This document shows positions 27,694 through 36,988 of a stretch of DNA of 64,000 nucleotides, one piece after another (the first letter of the stretch is position 1; every line of letters begins with the position of its first letter). The stretch comes from JAIBAJ01 sp965284645. GTDB lineage: Bacteria > Bacteroidota > Bacteroidia > JAIBAJ01. Location: the NCBI GenBank assembly GCA_965284645.1, contig OZ260106.1:682001-746000 (forward strand), written 5' to 3'. The notes beneath the pieces were generated by a model. The model searched no databases and was not told the origin of the DNA. It worked only from the letters and a program-made list of their open reading frames with translations. The translations under genes and the position numbers were made by a program.

Positions 27694-27858
27694 ATGGCCC
27701 AAGTAAGGTTTTCGATTAAAAATTTTGGCCGGAAAACTAAGTTGGTTCTCTGTTTTGTTATCCCGCATCAACCGAAATTTCATCTTCAAAAGCACTGGCT
27801 TTCAGAATTTTATAAAAACGAAAACGACAATCTGCTAGTTTTTAATAATACGTTTTAG
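27694..27858 (+). CDS. 54-codon ORF, possible gene remnant
   Basis: An intact ATG-to-TAG frame (MAQVRFSIKNFGRKTKLVLC...) whose stop codon lies at the first base of family A copy A6. The start is faintly like the N-terminus of Bacteroidota tyrosine recombinases, but the rest is not, and the repeat has probably cut it. May be non-coding. Confidence 0.22.
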   Translation: MAQVRFSIKNFGRKTKLVLCFVIPHQPKFHLQKHWLSEFYKNENDNLLVFNNTF

Positions 27859-28060
27859 GCGGGCCCCCAACCGCCAAAACCATGTTACCCTTAATTAACC
27901 ATTTACCAAGGCGGTTGGGTCAGGCTATCGCTAATACTCCTCAGCTTGTAGCCCCCAAAAATGCAGGGGGGCTGCAAGCTTGCGGGGTATCACGCTCTAT
28001 CCTTGCCCGACATCTCCGCATAGCATTTTACGGAGCCTGGGCTTTTGTTTTTCATCCCGC
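27858..28060 (+). repeat. Family A structured repeat, copy A6
   Basis: Most divergent in sequence and the strongest in structure. Stem 1 CCCAACCGCC/GGCGGTTGGG (27866-27875, 27910-27919). The middle block is replaced by another hairpin, CTTGTAGCCCCC / GGGGGGCTGCAAG. The 3' block has CTCCG/CGGAG arms in place of CCCGGG. The flanking conserved words (GGCGGGCCC, GGCTATCGCTA, CACGCTCTATC) remain. Confidence 0.82.
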
Positions 28061-28220
28061 AGTAGGCAAATGGGTTTAACCCAGCCCATGCCATTCTAAA
28101 CTGGAATTTCGTTTGTTTCAGGCTAGAAAACCACTCCGTAGCGCTTTAATTCAAAAACATAAGTCTATTTGAATTTCGGTACAAATTTGATTTTGGCATC
28201 ATTTTTATGGATTACCCGAT

Positions 28221-28228
28221 TATATTTG
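28221..28228 (+). promoter_or_regulatory. -7 promoter box of the DUF2147 gene
   Basis: TATATTTG matches the TAnnTTTG consensus and lies 21 bp before the ATG at 28250. A clear -33 element was not identified. Confidence 0.55.
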
Positions 28229-28249
28229 CCAAGTTAATCCCCTTAATTT

Positions 28250-28675
28250 ATGAAAAAGATAAGCTTTTTATTTGTTTTAACCCTGACCGTTTCCCTTGTT
28301 CAGGCTCAGACTATTGTAGGAAAATGGAAAACCATCGACGATGAAACGGGCAAGCCAAGATCCATTGTTGAGATTTACCAAAAGGGAAATGAGTATTATG
28401 GAAAGATTGTAAAATTATTCCGCGAACCAAGTGAACCACAAGATCCGGTTTGTGAAAAATGTGAAGACGATAGAAAGGGGAAGAAAGTAATCGGAATGGA
28501 AATCATCCGTAAAATGAAAAAGAACGGAAGTGAATATGAAGATGGAACCATTATGGACCCAAAAAAAGGCAAGGTTTACGATTGCAAAATGTGGGTAGAA
28601 GGGGGCGTTTTGAAGGTGAGAGGTTATATTGCCTTTTTGTACCGTACTCAAACTTGGCAACCGTATAAAGAATAA
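28250..28675 (+). CDS. DUF2147-family exported protein
   Basis: 141 residues: signal peptide (ending LVQAQ), then the DUF2147 pattern TIVGKWKTIDDETGKPRSIVEIYQKG, YYGKIVKLF, a CEKC pair, and the closing YDCKMWVEGGVLKVRGYIAFLYRTQTWQ. The fold is a lipocalin-like barrel; expected in the periplasm. Function unknown. Followed by a terminator, so it is a single-gene unit. Confidence 0.88.
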   Translation: MKKISFLFVLTLTVSLVQAQTIVGKWKTIDDETGKPRSIVEIYQKGNEYYGKIVKLFREPSEPQDPVCEKCEDDRKGKKVIGMEIIRKMKKNGSEYEDGTIMDPKKGKVYDCKMWVEGGVLKVRGYIAFLYRTQTWQPYKE

Positions 28676-28695
28676 TTTTCTTTTCAATAAAGCGA

Positions 28696-28732
28696 CAAAG
28701 CCTCCAACATGTTGGGGGCTTTGTTGTTTTTT
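28696..28732 (+). terminator. Rho-independent terminator
   Basis: Stem CAAAGCCTCCAA / TTGGGGGCTTTG (one mismatch) followed by a T-rich run, 20 bp after the DUF2147 stop. Confidence 0.85.
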
Positions 28733-28786
28733 AAGGCAAACCTTTTACCTTAGTTTTCGTCAAATGCTATACTTTTACCTTGGTTT

Positions 28787-31609
28787 ATGCCCAAGTGCTT
28801 TCGTTATACCTTCCTCGTTTTGTCTTTTTGGGCAACGGCTGTTTATGCCCAACAGCCTGAGCAGGATTGTTTCCGACCTTTAATCATTTGTGACGATTCG
28901 TATTCATCTACAACGTTCTACAGTGGCTTTGGCGCTACCATGGATGTTCCTGCAAATACCAGCTGCATAACCAACGGGGAGGCTAATTCTTCATGGTTTT
29001 TGTTTAATGTAACTGGAAGCGGTGCTTTTACCTTTGAAATAGAACCCAATAATCCGAACGATGATTATGACTTTGCTTTGTTTAATTTAAGCAGCGACAG
29101 TTGTGCTTCAATTGCAAACGGCAGTTTAGCACCCGTTCGATGCAATTTTTCATCCACCTTAGGTAATACGGGTTTACAAATAGGGGCCGTGAACACTCAA
29201 GAAACCACATCAGGACCAAATCAATGTTCACCGATAAATGTTATTTCGGGCCAAACTTATGCCTTATTGGTAAACAACTTTACGGCATCCATGAATGGTT
29301 ATACTTTAAATTTAGGTGGGACTGCCAGTGTATTTGATAATATTGTTCCACATATCGACACTGTTGAGCATGGAACCATTTGCAATCCAAAAACCATCAC
29401 GATTTATCTCGATGAGCCTATCCTTTGCAATAGCATAAGTTCAGATTTAAGTGAAATTACCATTTCCGGACCATCTCCACTAACCATTACCTCATTTGTG
29501 CCCGTAGGTTGTAACTCAAACAACCAAACTTCGAGAATAAATATCACTTTTTCGGCCAATATTTCAGTAGTTGGAACCTATACAATTACCATACAAAACG
29601 GAAGCGATGGGAATACCTTTTTAGATGGCTGTGGCAATAATTTGGCACCGAATACAAGCTATTATTTAGAAATTGAACACATTGGTCCAACCGTTACTTT
29701 GGTGTCTTCAACCAATTCAGATTGTCAGAATAATACTGGCAGTGTGGATGTTTCAGTGAGTGGCGGACAGTCGCCTTATACCTATTCATGGAACAGCAAT
29801 CCTGTGCAAACCACCCAAGATTTAAGCAATGTTGGAATTGGGATTTACAGGCTAACTGTGACGGATGCGAACGGTTGCACGGCTACTTATTCCCGAACCA
29901 TTAACGAATTAAATGCTCCTACCCTTTCGGTGGTTCAAAACAATCCAATTACCTGCTTTGGAGCTGCAAATGGCAATGTTACTGTTGCTGCGACTGGTGG
30001 TACTCCGCCTTATTCTTACGCTTGGAATACAACTCCGGCCCAAACAGGACCCACGGCCAACAACCTTACACCAGGCTCGCATCAGGTTGTGGTAACCGAC
30101 AATTTAGGTTGCTCCAAGCTTTTGAATGTATCAACTATTCAACCTACAGCAATTGGTATCCAAGAAACTTTTACCAATACGCTTTGTGGTCTTTCTACGG
30201 GAAGTGTTTCAACCATTGTTTCGGGAGGAATTCCACCTTACACCTATGCATGGAATACCACCCCACCACAAAATACGCCTAACCTGTCCAACCTTCCTGT
30301 TGGCATTTATGTACTTACAGTCAGTGATTCTAATAATTGTGTAGCCACAAAAACGATTCCAATTCAAAGCACTTCAGCCCAACTGGCCTCTTTACAAAAT
30401 ATTCGACCCACCTGCGACGAACCTACTGGAAGTGCCACAGCCATCGCAACTGGACCAAATACACCTTACACCTATTTATGGAACACAAATCCACCACAAA
30501 CCTCGGCTACAGCCACTAACCTAAGTACAGGAACCTATTTTGTAATTATAACCGGAAGCGATAACTGTTCGCAAATTTTGAATGTCAAAATTGATACAGT
30601 AGCCGATGTTGTTGGGGCAATGGTTAGCCAAACAGAGGCTTCTTGTGGCGTTGCTGATGGCTCGGGAACAGTGGAAGGTTTGGTTGGTGAACCGCCCTAT
30701 TCGTATCAATGGATAACCAATCCTTCACAGAATGGAGCTACAGCCACCAACCTATCAGGAGGAAACTATGATGTAATTATCCAAGATGCTAATGGTTGTG
30801 ACGATACCATCACTGTCACCATCGGAGAATTGGTTGGAACAGCGAATTTTACCTGGAGTCAAACCTGTTTTGGTTATCCAACGCAATTCCAGGCACAATC
30901 CAATTTAGATTCGGTTGTTTTTGTTTGGGACTTTGGCGACACTGCTTCAACCGCTTCAAGTTTAGATACTGGACAATCGGTTGAATACACTTTTCCTACC
31001 CAAGATTCGTTTACCGTTACCTTAATTTCATCGGGTGGCTGCATTCAGGATACCCTTACCCAAACCTATGCAGTGAATGCATTGCCCTTGCCTTCCTTTT
31101 CTACAGGGAGCCAAAATCTTTATACCGAAAACACTTACAACTTTGATTATACGGGAACACCTGCCATAAGCTATTTCTGGGACCTCGGAAATGGTCAGAC
31201 CTCAAACTCGGCTTCGCCCTATGTTTCCTTTTTAGACAGCGGGATTCACCAGATTACCCTAGCCGTTGTGGATTCGAATGGCTGCACCGATACTATCCAA
31301 ACCGATTTGTTTGTGGCCAAGAAGCCCAATATTTATATGCCCAATGCCTTTGTTCCGGTAACCCAAGGAAAGAATCCCATCTATAAAGTATACGGTTATG
31401 ATGTGGCAGAAATCGATTTTCGGATTTTTAGTCGTTGGGGAAATGTTGTCTATGCCACCCAAAGCCCCGACGAAGCCTTAACTGTAGGTTGGGATGGAAC
31501 CTTTCTGGGCACTCCATTACCTCAAGGTGTATATGGCTACAAAATTTGGGTTAAGTTTGTCGACGAAAGAGAATTTGAAAAAACAGGGACCATAACCTTA
31601 GTGCGTTAA
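28787..31609 (+). CDS. Secreted SprB-repeat/PKD adhesin-like protein with T9SS type B sorting domain
   Basis: 940 residues. Signal peptide (ending VYAQ), an N-terminal beta domain (about 25-180), an Ig-like segment (about 190-300), then five SprB repeats (about 310-680) with the pattern SGGxxPYTYxWNTxPxQT...LSxGxYxVTVTDxNGC. Two PKD-like domains follow (FVWDFGDTAS, YFWDLGNGQTS), then a gliding/CHU_C type B sorting domain (PNIYMPNAFVP ... FRIFSRWGNVVYAT ... GVYGYKIWVKF). SprB-type proteins are surface adhesins used in gliding or attachment. Nothing here shows which. The next gene begins 4 bp after its stop. Confidence 0.92.
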   Translation: MPKCFRYTFLVLSFWATAVYAQQPEQDCFRPLIICDDSYSSTTFYSGFGATMDVPANTSCITNGEANSSWFLFNVTGSGAFTFEIEPNNPNDDYDFALFNLSSDSCASIANGSLAPVRCNFSSTLGNTGLQIGAVNTQETTSGPNQCSPINVISGQTYALLVNNFTASMNGYTLNLGGTASVFDNIVPHIDTVEHGTICNPKTITIYLDEPILCNSISSDLSEITISGPSPLTITSFVPVGCNSNNQTSRINITFSANISVVGTYTITIQNGSDGNTFLDGCGNNLAPNTSYYLEIEHIGPTVTLVSSTNSDCQNNTGSVDVSVSGGQSPYTYSWNSNPVQTTQDLSNVGIGIYRLTVTDANGCTATYSRTINELNAPTLSVVQNNPITCFGAANGNVTVAATGGTPPYSYAWNTTPAQTGPTANNLTPGSHQVVVTDNLGCSKLLNVSTIQPTAIGIQETFTNTLCGLSTGSVSTIVSGGIPPYTYAWNTTPPQNTPNLSNLPVGIYVLTVSDSNNCVATKTIPIQSTSAQLASLQNIRPTCDEPTGSATAIATGPNTPYTYLWNTNPPQTSATATNLSTGTYFVIITGSDNCSQILNVKIDTVADVVGAMVSQTEASCGVADGSGTVEGLVGEPPYSYQWITNPSQNGATATNLSGGNYDVIIQDANGCDDTITVTIGELVGTANFTWSQTCFGYPTQFQAQSNLDSVVFVWDFGDTASTASSLDTGQSVEYTFPTQDSFTVTLISSGGCIQDTLTQTYAVNALPLPSFSTGSQNLYTENTYNFDYTGTPAISYFWDLGNGQTSNSASPYVSFLDSGIHQITLAVVDSNGCTDTIQTDLFVAKKPNIYMPNAFVPVTQGKNPIYKVYGYDVAEIDFRIFSRWGNVVYATQSPDEALTVGWDGTFLGTPLPQGVYGYKIWVKFVDEREFEKTGTITLVR

Positions 31610-31613
31610 TACC

Positions 31614-31910
31614 ATGAACCACTTTTTTATCGAAATCACCTTACCGGATTATTTCACCGAAGAATTCATCACCAAAATTCCCAAGCAACGAGAAATTGTG
31701 GACGATTGGATGCAAAAGGGAACCATCCTCAACTATGCTTTAGCCTTAGACCGAAGCAAATTATGGGTAGCTATGGTTGCCGAATCTGAACAAGAAGTAA
31801 TGGATGTATTAGCCTCCTTCCCCTTGATCGATTATATGAAACCTGAAATTTTTCCATTGGCCTTTTACCAAGGAGTAGCGCCTGGTATTCCTGCCTTTTC
31901 GCTGAATTGA
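31614..31910 (+). CDS. Muconolactone isomerase-like small protein
   Basis: 98 residues, no signal. It has the dimeric alpha/beta-barrel pattern of muconolactone delta-isomerase-like proteins: FFIEITLPDYFTEEF, a helix, then KLWVAMVAESEQEVMDVLASFPLIDYMKPEIFPL. Stand-alone relatives are often annotated this way without evidence of muconolactone metabolism, and no catechol pathway gene is near. Starts 4 bp after the adhesin stop. Confidence 0.7.
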   Translation: MNHFFIEITLPDYFTEEFITKIPKQREIVDDWMQKGTILNYALALDRSKLWVAMVAESEQEVMDVLASFPLIDYMKPEIFPLAFYQGVAPGIPAFSLN

Positions 31911-31921
31911 GTCTACCTTTT

Positions 31922-31966
31922 TTAAATCCATTTTCTCCTTTTTTGAGGGGAATTGGATTTTCTTTT
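31922..31966 (+). terminator. Probable terminator
   Basis: Imperfect inverted repeat AAATCCA.. TTTTCTCC / GGGGAATTGGATTT followed by TCTTTTTC, just after the small isomerase-like gene. Confidence 0.55.
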
Positions 31967-31998
31967 TCAACCATTCTCTTTCATTTCGTTCACCCACC

Positions 31999-32006
31999 TA
32001 AATTTG
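31999..32006 (+). promoter_or_regulatory. -7 promoter box of the threonine dehydrogenase gene
   Basis: TAAATTTG, an exact TAnnTTTG match, 20 bp before the ATG at 32027. Confidence 0.55.
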
Positions 32007-32026
32007 CCCCGTTAAACCTGTAAAAA

Positions 32027-32977
32027 ATGGCCAAAGAAAGAATCTTTGTAATTGGTGCTGGCGGACAAATCGGTACGGAACTGGTAGAGTCATTGCGGAA
32101 AAGCTATGGTGACGACGGGGTGGTTGCCTCGGATATAAAAAGAGCAAGCGATTCGGTAAAAGAAGGACTTTTTGAGCCCTTGGATGTATTGGATAAAGAC
32201 CGCTTATTGGAATTGGTAAAGAAATACGAGGTGAAGCAGATTTATCTTTTGGCAGCTTTGCTATCCGCCACGGCCGAACAAAAGGTAAAATCGGCTTGGA
32301 AACTCAATATGGAAGGCCTTTTCAACGTATTGGACCTTGCCAAAGAAGGTATAATCAAAAAAGTGTATTGGCCCAGTTCTATTGCCGTTTTTGGCCCCAA
32401 CACCCCTAAAAACAACACCCCACAATATACCGTTATGGAGCCTAACACGGTTTATGGCATTAGCAAACAAGCCGGTGAAAGGTGGTGCCAATATTACCAT
32501 GAGAAGTTCGGTGTAGATGTAAGAAGTTTGCGCTATCCAGGCTTGATTGGTTACAAATCCGACCCAGGCGGAGGCACAACAGATTATGCTGTTCATATTT
32601 TCCATGAAGCCATCGAAAAAGGAAGCTATGAATGCTTTTTGTCCGAAAACACCTATTTACCCATGATGTATATGCCCGATGCTATCCGCGCTACCATTGG
32701 CATTATGGAACAGGATGCGGCCAATATCAAAATCCGTAGCAGTTATAACTTATCGGGTATGAGCTTTTCGCCTAAAGAATTGGCAGCAGAAATTAAAACC
32801 CATTTGCCCGCTTTTTCAATCAGCTACAAACCCGACCATCGCCAGGCTATTGCCGATAGTTGGCCTGCTAGTATCAACGATGCCGAGGCTCGAGCCGATT
32901 GGAACTGGAAACAAGAATTCGGACTGAAAGAAATGGTGGATGATATGTTGCTTCACCTACAACCCGTAGAGGGATAA
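32027..32977 (+). CDS. tdh: L-threonine 3-dehydrogenase (GalE-like SDR type)
   Basis: 316 residues of extended short-chain dehydrogenase fold. The NAD loop is VIGAGGQIGTEL; catalytic Tyr and Lys are in YGISKQAGERW; the following QYYHEKFGVDVRSLRYPGLI and GGGTTDYAVHIFHEA ... YLPMMYMPDAIRATI segments match the short-chain threonine dehydrogenases known from Flavobacterium and Cytophaga. The enzyme oxidises threonine to 2-amino-3-oxobutyrate, in the cytosol. The kbl ligase partner is not in the window. The downstream gene starts 6 bp later. A generic NAD-dependent epimerase is the alternative. Confidence 0.87.
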   Translation: MAKERIFVIGAGGQIGTELVESLRKSYGDDGVVASDIKRASDSVKEGLFEPLDVLDKDRLLELVKKYEVKQIYLLAALLSATAEQKVKSAWKLNMEGLFNVLDLAKEGIIKKVYWPSSIAVFGPNTPKNNTPQYTVMEPNTVYGISKQAGERWCQYYHEKFGVDVRSLRYPGLIGYKSDPGGGTTDYAVHIFHEAIEKGSYECFLSENTYLPMMYMPDAIRATIGIMEQDAANIKIRSSYNLSGMSFSPKELAAEIKTHLPAFSISYKPDHRQAIADSWPASINDAEARADWNWKQEFGLKEMVDDMLLHLQPVEG

Positions 32978-32983
32978 AAGACT

Positions 32984-33406
32984 ATGGCAAAATACGTCCT
33001 TCAAATCGATGAGCCCACACCCGATTATGTGTTGATGGGCATATCCTGTCACCAGAAGGATTACAGAGCCGCTTGGGCCATCGGTTCAGCCCTGGGTTTT
33101 GAATTTACCCGAGAAGACGATCTTTATACCGTCGTACATAAAAACGGAGCCAAAGCCAATTTTTCTTCCTTTTCCTATACCTCCGGACAAGAGGATAAGT
33201 TTATTCTCCTTTCCAACAAAAGCGAATCAGGAACCTTGCTCCCTGAATTAAACCAATTCGACTATATTCTGCTGATTTATTCGCTATTGCCCGATGAAGA
33301 TATCCAGGACATGATGCGACAAATCAGGGCCAACTCCCTTATTCAGTACTGCAGCATGTTCAATGCCGAACAAATGAAACATGCTTCAAGGTTGCCAATT
33401 TTTTAA
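32984..33406 (+). CDS. IPExxxVDY-family protein
   Basis: 140 residues, soluble. Matches the Bacteroidota IPExxxVDY family: short N-terminal strand, ISCHQKDYRAAWAIGSALGFEFTRED, a middle beta region, then DYILLIYSLLPDEDIQDMMRQIRANSLIQYCSMFN. The function is unknown. In relation to the family name the central motif here reads LLPELNQFDYIL. It follows tdh by 6 bp and is probably cotranscribed. Confidence 0.75.
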   Translation: MAKYVLQIDEPTPDYVLMGISCHQKDYRAAWAIGSALGFEFTREDDLYTVVHKNGAKANFSSFSYTSGQEDKFILLSNKSESGTLLPELNQFDYILLIYSLLPDEDIQDMMRQIRANSLIQYCSMFNAEQMKHASRLPIF

Positions 33407-33449
33407 ATTAAGTTTATCCTATCTTTACCACCTAACTAAATTATTGTTC

Positions 33450-34721
33450 ATGAACAAACTGTTTACCCCTCTTAGCTTTCTTTTCCTCTTCTTTTTTGCT
33501 TCGGCTCAATCCCAAATTACCAACCCCGCATGTGACGGCGTTCGGTATAAAAACCAAATTTTTTCGGCAGCTACCGTAACCTCTGGAGTGCAATACGGAC
33601 AAAACACTGGTTATTGCGGCGAGGCCTACAACTTGCTTATGGACATTTACCAACCGGAAGGTGATACCGCCATGGCCCGCCCGGTTTTGTTTGTAAACTA
33701 TGGTGGTTCTTTTATCAATGGAACCCGTACCGATGGTTATGTGGTGAGCATTTGCCAAGATTTTGCCAAAAGAGGATTTGTTACCTGCGCCATCGACTAC
33801 CGTGTATTTGGCCTTTGCAGTTTCCCTGATTCAGCCATTATGTTGGATGTCGTTGTTAAAGCAGTTGGCGATCAAAAAGCTGGTATACGTTTTATCCGCG
33901 AACATGCTTCGGAATACAAAGTGGACACCAATTTTGTGTTTTTAAGTGGCGTTTCAGCCGGTGGCATTTTGGCCTTGCATTCTGCTTATATCGACAATAC
34001 TGCCGAAGTGCCTAGCTATGTTTCTACCATCATTGATGCCAATGGCGGAATTGAAGGCAACAGCAGTAGCAACTTCCAATATTCGTCGAAAGTTCAGGGA
34101 GTGTGGAACTTGTCGGGTGGATTGCATAAAAAAGAATGGCTTGATGCGGATGATCCTTTGCTTATCTCCATCCATGAAACTCAAGACCCAACCGTACCTT
34201 ATGCCCATGGTTTCGCCCAAGTTTCTGGTTTGAACCTTGTTTCATTGGACGGCAGTTCGCTTTTGAAAGCTCAAGAAGTAGCCAACGCTAAACCAACTAT
34301 TTTCTTTTCCATTGCTAATGCAGGCCATACTGCTTATTTGAGCAAAGCCCCTATTATGGATTCTTTGTCTAATTCGGCTGCCGCATTGTTCGAATCCATT
34401 CTTTGTGGAACCACCGCTCCTAGTTTTGAGGCTTCTATGCCCTTAAACTTCAACCCGAATGGCATCAATGATGTGCAGGCCGATTTGTTTTCTTTGAGTC
34501 CAAACCCAGCCCAAAATGAAATCAACCTAAGCATGAAAAATGCTAGCAAAGGGTATTCCGTAAGCATTAGCGACCAATTGGGCAGAAAGGTTTTCGAACA
34601 AACCGATTTATCTCAGTCGAGCTTACAAATTCCTCGTGGAAACCTGAAAACCGGATTGTATTTCGTAACGGTAAAATCAAACGAACTAACTGCACAAACC
34701 TTAAAAGTGGTTTTAGAATAA
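33450..34721 (+). CDS. Secreted alpha/beta-hydrolase (carboxylesterase-like) with T9SS sorting domain
   Basis: 423 residues from the ATG at 33450, which gives a signal peptide (ending SAQSQ); the frame is open to 33381 but that would overlap the previous gene. Oxyanion-hole segment YGGSFINGT (about 90), nucleophile Ser in GVSAGG (about 170), and an H in IANAGHTAYL as candidate base. The C-terminal ~75 residues (SLSPNPAQNEINLSM ... LKTGLYFVTVKS) are a type A T9SS sorting domain. Probably a surface esterase; substrate unknown. A TATCTTTA box at 33420-33427 is a likely promoter. Confidence 0.85.
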   Translation: MNKLFTPLSFLFLFFFASAQSQITNPACDGVRYKNQIFSAATVTSGVQYGQNTGYCGEAYNLLMDIYQPEGDTAMARPVLFVNYGGSFINGTRTDGYVVSICQDFAKRGFVTCAIDYRVFGLCSFPDSAIMLDVVVKAVGDQKAGIRFIREHASEYKVDTNFVFLSGVSAGGILALHSAYIDNTAEVPSYVSTIIDANGGIEGNSSSNFQYSSKVQGVWNLSGGLHKKEWLDADDPLLISIHETQDPTVPYAHGFAQVSGLNLVSLDGSSLLKAQEVANAKPTIFFSIANAGHTAYLSKAPIMDSLSNSAAALFESILCGTTAPSFEASMPLNFNPNGINDVQADLFSLSPNPAQNEINLSMKNASKGYSVSISDQLGRKVFEQTDLSQSSLQIPRGNLKTGLYFVTVKSNELTAQTLKVVLE

Positions 34722-34752
34722 GTTTTTCCTCTTTTCTTTAAAATTTGAACCA

Positions 34753-36918
34753 ATGAAACACGTTGGAGCGCTTCTTTTGGCCTTGGCCATGCCATTTTCT
34801 ATCCTAGCCGACGAAGGAATGTGGCTGCCCAATCTCCTGAAAATCTTAAATGAAAAGGAATTGGCTGCCAATGGTTGTAAACTCACGGTAGAGGACATCT
34901 ATTCCATCAATAAAGGGTCGTTGAAAGATGCCGTTGTGCAGTTTGGTGGCGGTTGCACTGGTGAAGTTATTTCCGATAAAGGCCTTGTACTTACCAACCA
35001 CCACTGTGGCTTTAGTCAGATTCAATCGCATAGCAGTTTGGAACACAACTACATCCGCGATGGATTTTGGTCAAAGAACCTGAGTGAAGAATTGCCTAAC
35101 CCCGGACTTACCGTTACCTTCATCAAACGTATCGACGATGTAACCAAACAAGTGCTGGATGGCGTCAACGATAGCATGAGCATTACCCAACGCGACGAAA
35201 GAATTCAGGCCAATGTGAAAAAGCTGGAATCGGAATCCATTGCAGGAACCCATTATACCGCCAAAGTGAAATCCTTTTTCTATGGGAACGAATATTATAT
35301 GTTCACCATGGAAACCTTTAAAGATATACGGTTGGTAGGTGCTCCGCCCGAATCAATCGGAAACTATGGTGGCGATGAAGACAATTGGGTATGGCCCCGT
35401 CATACAGGCGACTTTTCCCTTTTCAGGATATATGCGGGAAAAGACAATAAGCCTGCCGATTACGCTGCCGACAATGTCCCTTACAAGCCCAGCTATTCCT
35501 TCCCTATTTCCATAAAAGGTGTAAAAGAAAACGATTTTACCATGGTTTTCGGATTTCCAGGCCGCACCCAAGAATACCTCAGTTCGTATGCTGTTTCCCA
35601 AATTTTGGAAATTGTAAATCCTATCCGTATAAAATCTCGAAAAATCCGCTTGGATATTTGGGATAAATACATGCGCAGCAACGAACTCGACAAAATCAAA
35701 TATGCCTCCAAATACAACCGCCTTTCCAACTACTACAAAAAATGGACAGGCGAAAGCAAAGGCTTGGACCGCTTCAGCACTGTAGAACGGAAAAGAGAAT
35801 TTGAGAAACGTTTCAGGGATTGGTGCAAAGCCGACTCCGTATCGGATAAGAAATATGGAAAATTGTTGGACCAATTAAAAACCGAATATGAAGCCAATAA
35901 CAAACTTGCGGCGGCAGCCGAATTGTTTTCTGAATCGGCTTCAGGCATCGAACTCATGACCTTTGCCAATTATTTTATGCCGCTTTACGAAAAGTCCAAA
36001 TCAGCCACAGCCAAACCGGAGGAATTTGAGGCAGAAAAACAACGCCTGAAAGCCAATTTCGGCGGGTGGTTTAAAAACTACCAGGTGAATGCCGACCGTG
36101 AAATTGCCCCAAAGTTGTTGAACCTTTACCTGAGCGCCCTACCCGAAGAATATACTCCAGGGTTTCTAAGTCAGGATATCAAGGACAACTTTAAGGGCGA
36201 CATACAAGCATTTGTGAACCGTCTCTTCGACCAAAGCAGTTTTACCACCGAAGAAAAAGCCAAAGAATTGCTTGACAAACTGAGCAAAGACAATATCAAA
36301 AAGCTGGAAAGCGACCCGGCCTTTGAGCTATGGATGAGCTTGGTGGCAGCTTATACCTTTAAAGTTCAGGAAGAATACCAACGATCAAGCGATCGAATTG
36401 CGGCTTTGAACAAAAAATGGATGCAGGCCCAACGTGCCTTCGAAAAGAACAAAAAATTCTACCCGGATGCCAATTCAACCTTGCGTTTAAGTTACGGAAA
36501 AATCAAAGGTTACGAACCCAAAAACGGCATTCAATACCTCCCGTTTACTACGGCCGATGGTATTTTGGAAAAGGCCAAGGATACCAGCATAGCCGACTAC
36601 AAAGCAAATCCGCGATTATTGGAACTCATCAAAAACAAGGATTTTGGTCCGTATGGCGTAAAGGGGAAATTACCTGTTGCCTTTTGCGCTTCGAACCACA
36701 CCACGGGAGGTAACAGTGGAAGTCCGGTGCTAAACGCTTATGGCCAATTAATCGGCACCAACTTCGACCGCAACTGGGATGGCACCATGAGCGATATAAG
36801 CTACGATCCCGACCGGGTTAGAAACATCATTGTGGATGTGCGCTACACTTTGTTTATCATCGACAAGTTCGCTGGGGCAGGGCATTTGGTGAAGGAAATG
36901 AAATTGGTAAAGGAATAG
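34753..36918 (+). CDS. dpp11: S46-family dipeptidyl-peptidase, DPP11-like
   Basis: 721 residues, full family length, with a signal peptide ending near ILAD. Catalytic His in TNHHCG (83-84), Asp in RHTGDFSLFRIY (220) and Ser655 in GGNSGSPV. At position 673, which in Porphyromonas S46 enzymes decides specificity (Arg in DPP11, Gly in DPP7), this protein has Arg (FDRNW). I therefore infer cleavage of dipeptides with Asp/Glu at P1, in the periplasm. Family C-terminus VDVRYTLFIIDKFAGAGHL present. Such enzymes feed amino acids to proteolytic Bacteroidota. Preceded by the secreted esterase gene (31 bp). Confidence 0.9.
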   Translation: MKHVGALLLALAMPFSILADEGMWLPNLLKILNEKELAANGCKLTVEDIYSINKGSLKDAVVQFGGGCTGEVISDKGLVLTNHHCGFSQIQSHSSLEHNYIRDGFWSKNLSEELPNPGLTVTFIKRIDDVTKQVLDGVNDSMSITQRDERIQANVKKLESESIAGTHYTAKVKSFFYGNEYYMFTMETFKDIRLVGAPPESIGNYGGDEDNWVWPRHTGDFSLFRIYAGKDNKPADYAADNVPYKPSYSFPISIKGVKENDFTMVFGFPGRTQEYLSSYAVSQILEIVNPIRIKSRKIRLDIWDKYMRSNELDKIKYASKYNRLSNYYKKWTGESKGLDRFSTVERKREFEKRFRDWCKADSVSDKKYGKLLDQLKTEYEANNKLAAAAELFSESASGIELMTFANYFMPLYEKSKSATAKPEEFEAEKQRLKANFGGWFKNYQVNADREIAPKLLNLYLSALPEEYTPGFLSQDIKDNFKGDIQAFVNRLFDQSSFTTEEKAKELLDKLSKDNIKKLESDPAFELWMSLVAAYTFKVQEEYQRSSDRIAALNKKWMQAQRAFEKNKKFYPDANSTLRLSYGKIKGYEPKNGIQYLPFTTADGILEKAKDTSIADYKANPRLLELIKNKDFGPYGVKGKLPVAFCASNHTTGGNSGSPVLNAYGQLIGTNFDRNWDGTMSDISYDPDRVRNIIVDVRYTLFIIDKFAGAGHLVKEMKLVKE

Positions 36919-36986
36919 ATAATAGTGAGAAAAGAGAAAAGAGAAGTGAGAAAGAGAAGTGAGAAAGAGAAGTGAGAAAGAGGAGT
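36919..36986. repeat. Family E low-complexity repeat
   Basis: AGTGAGAAAGAG words repeated directly after the DPP11 stop and leading into family A copy A7. Confidence 0.7.
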
Positions 36987-36988
36987 TA

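Noticed and set aside
27882..28079. 65-codon frame in family A copy A6
   Set aside because: It lies within the repeat, and equivalent frames are not kept in other copies.
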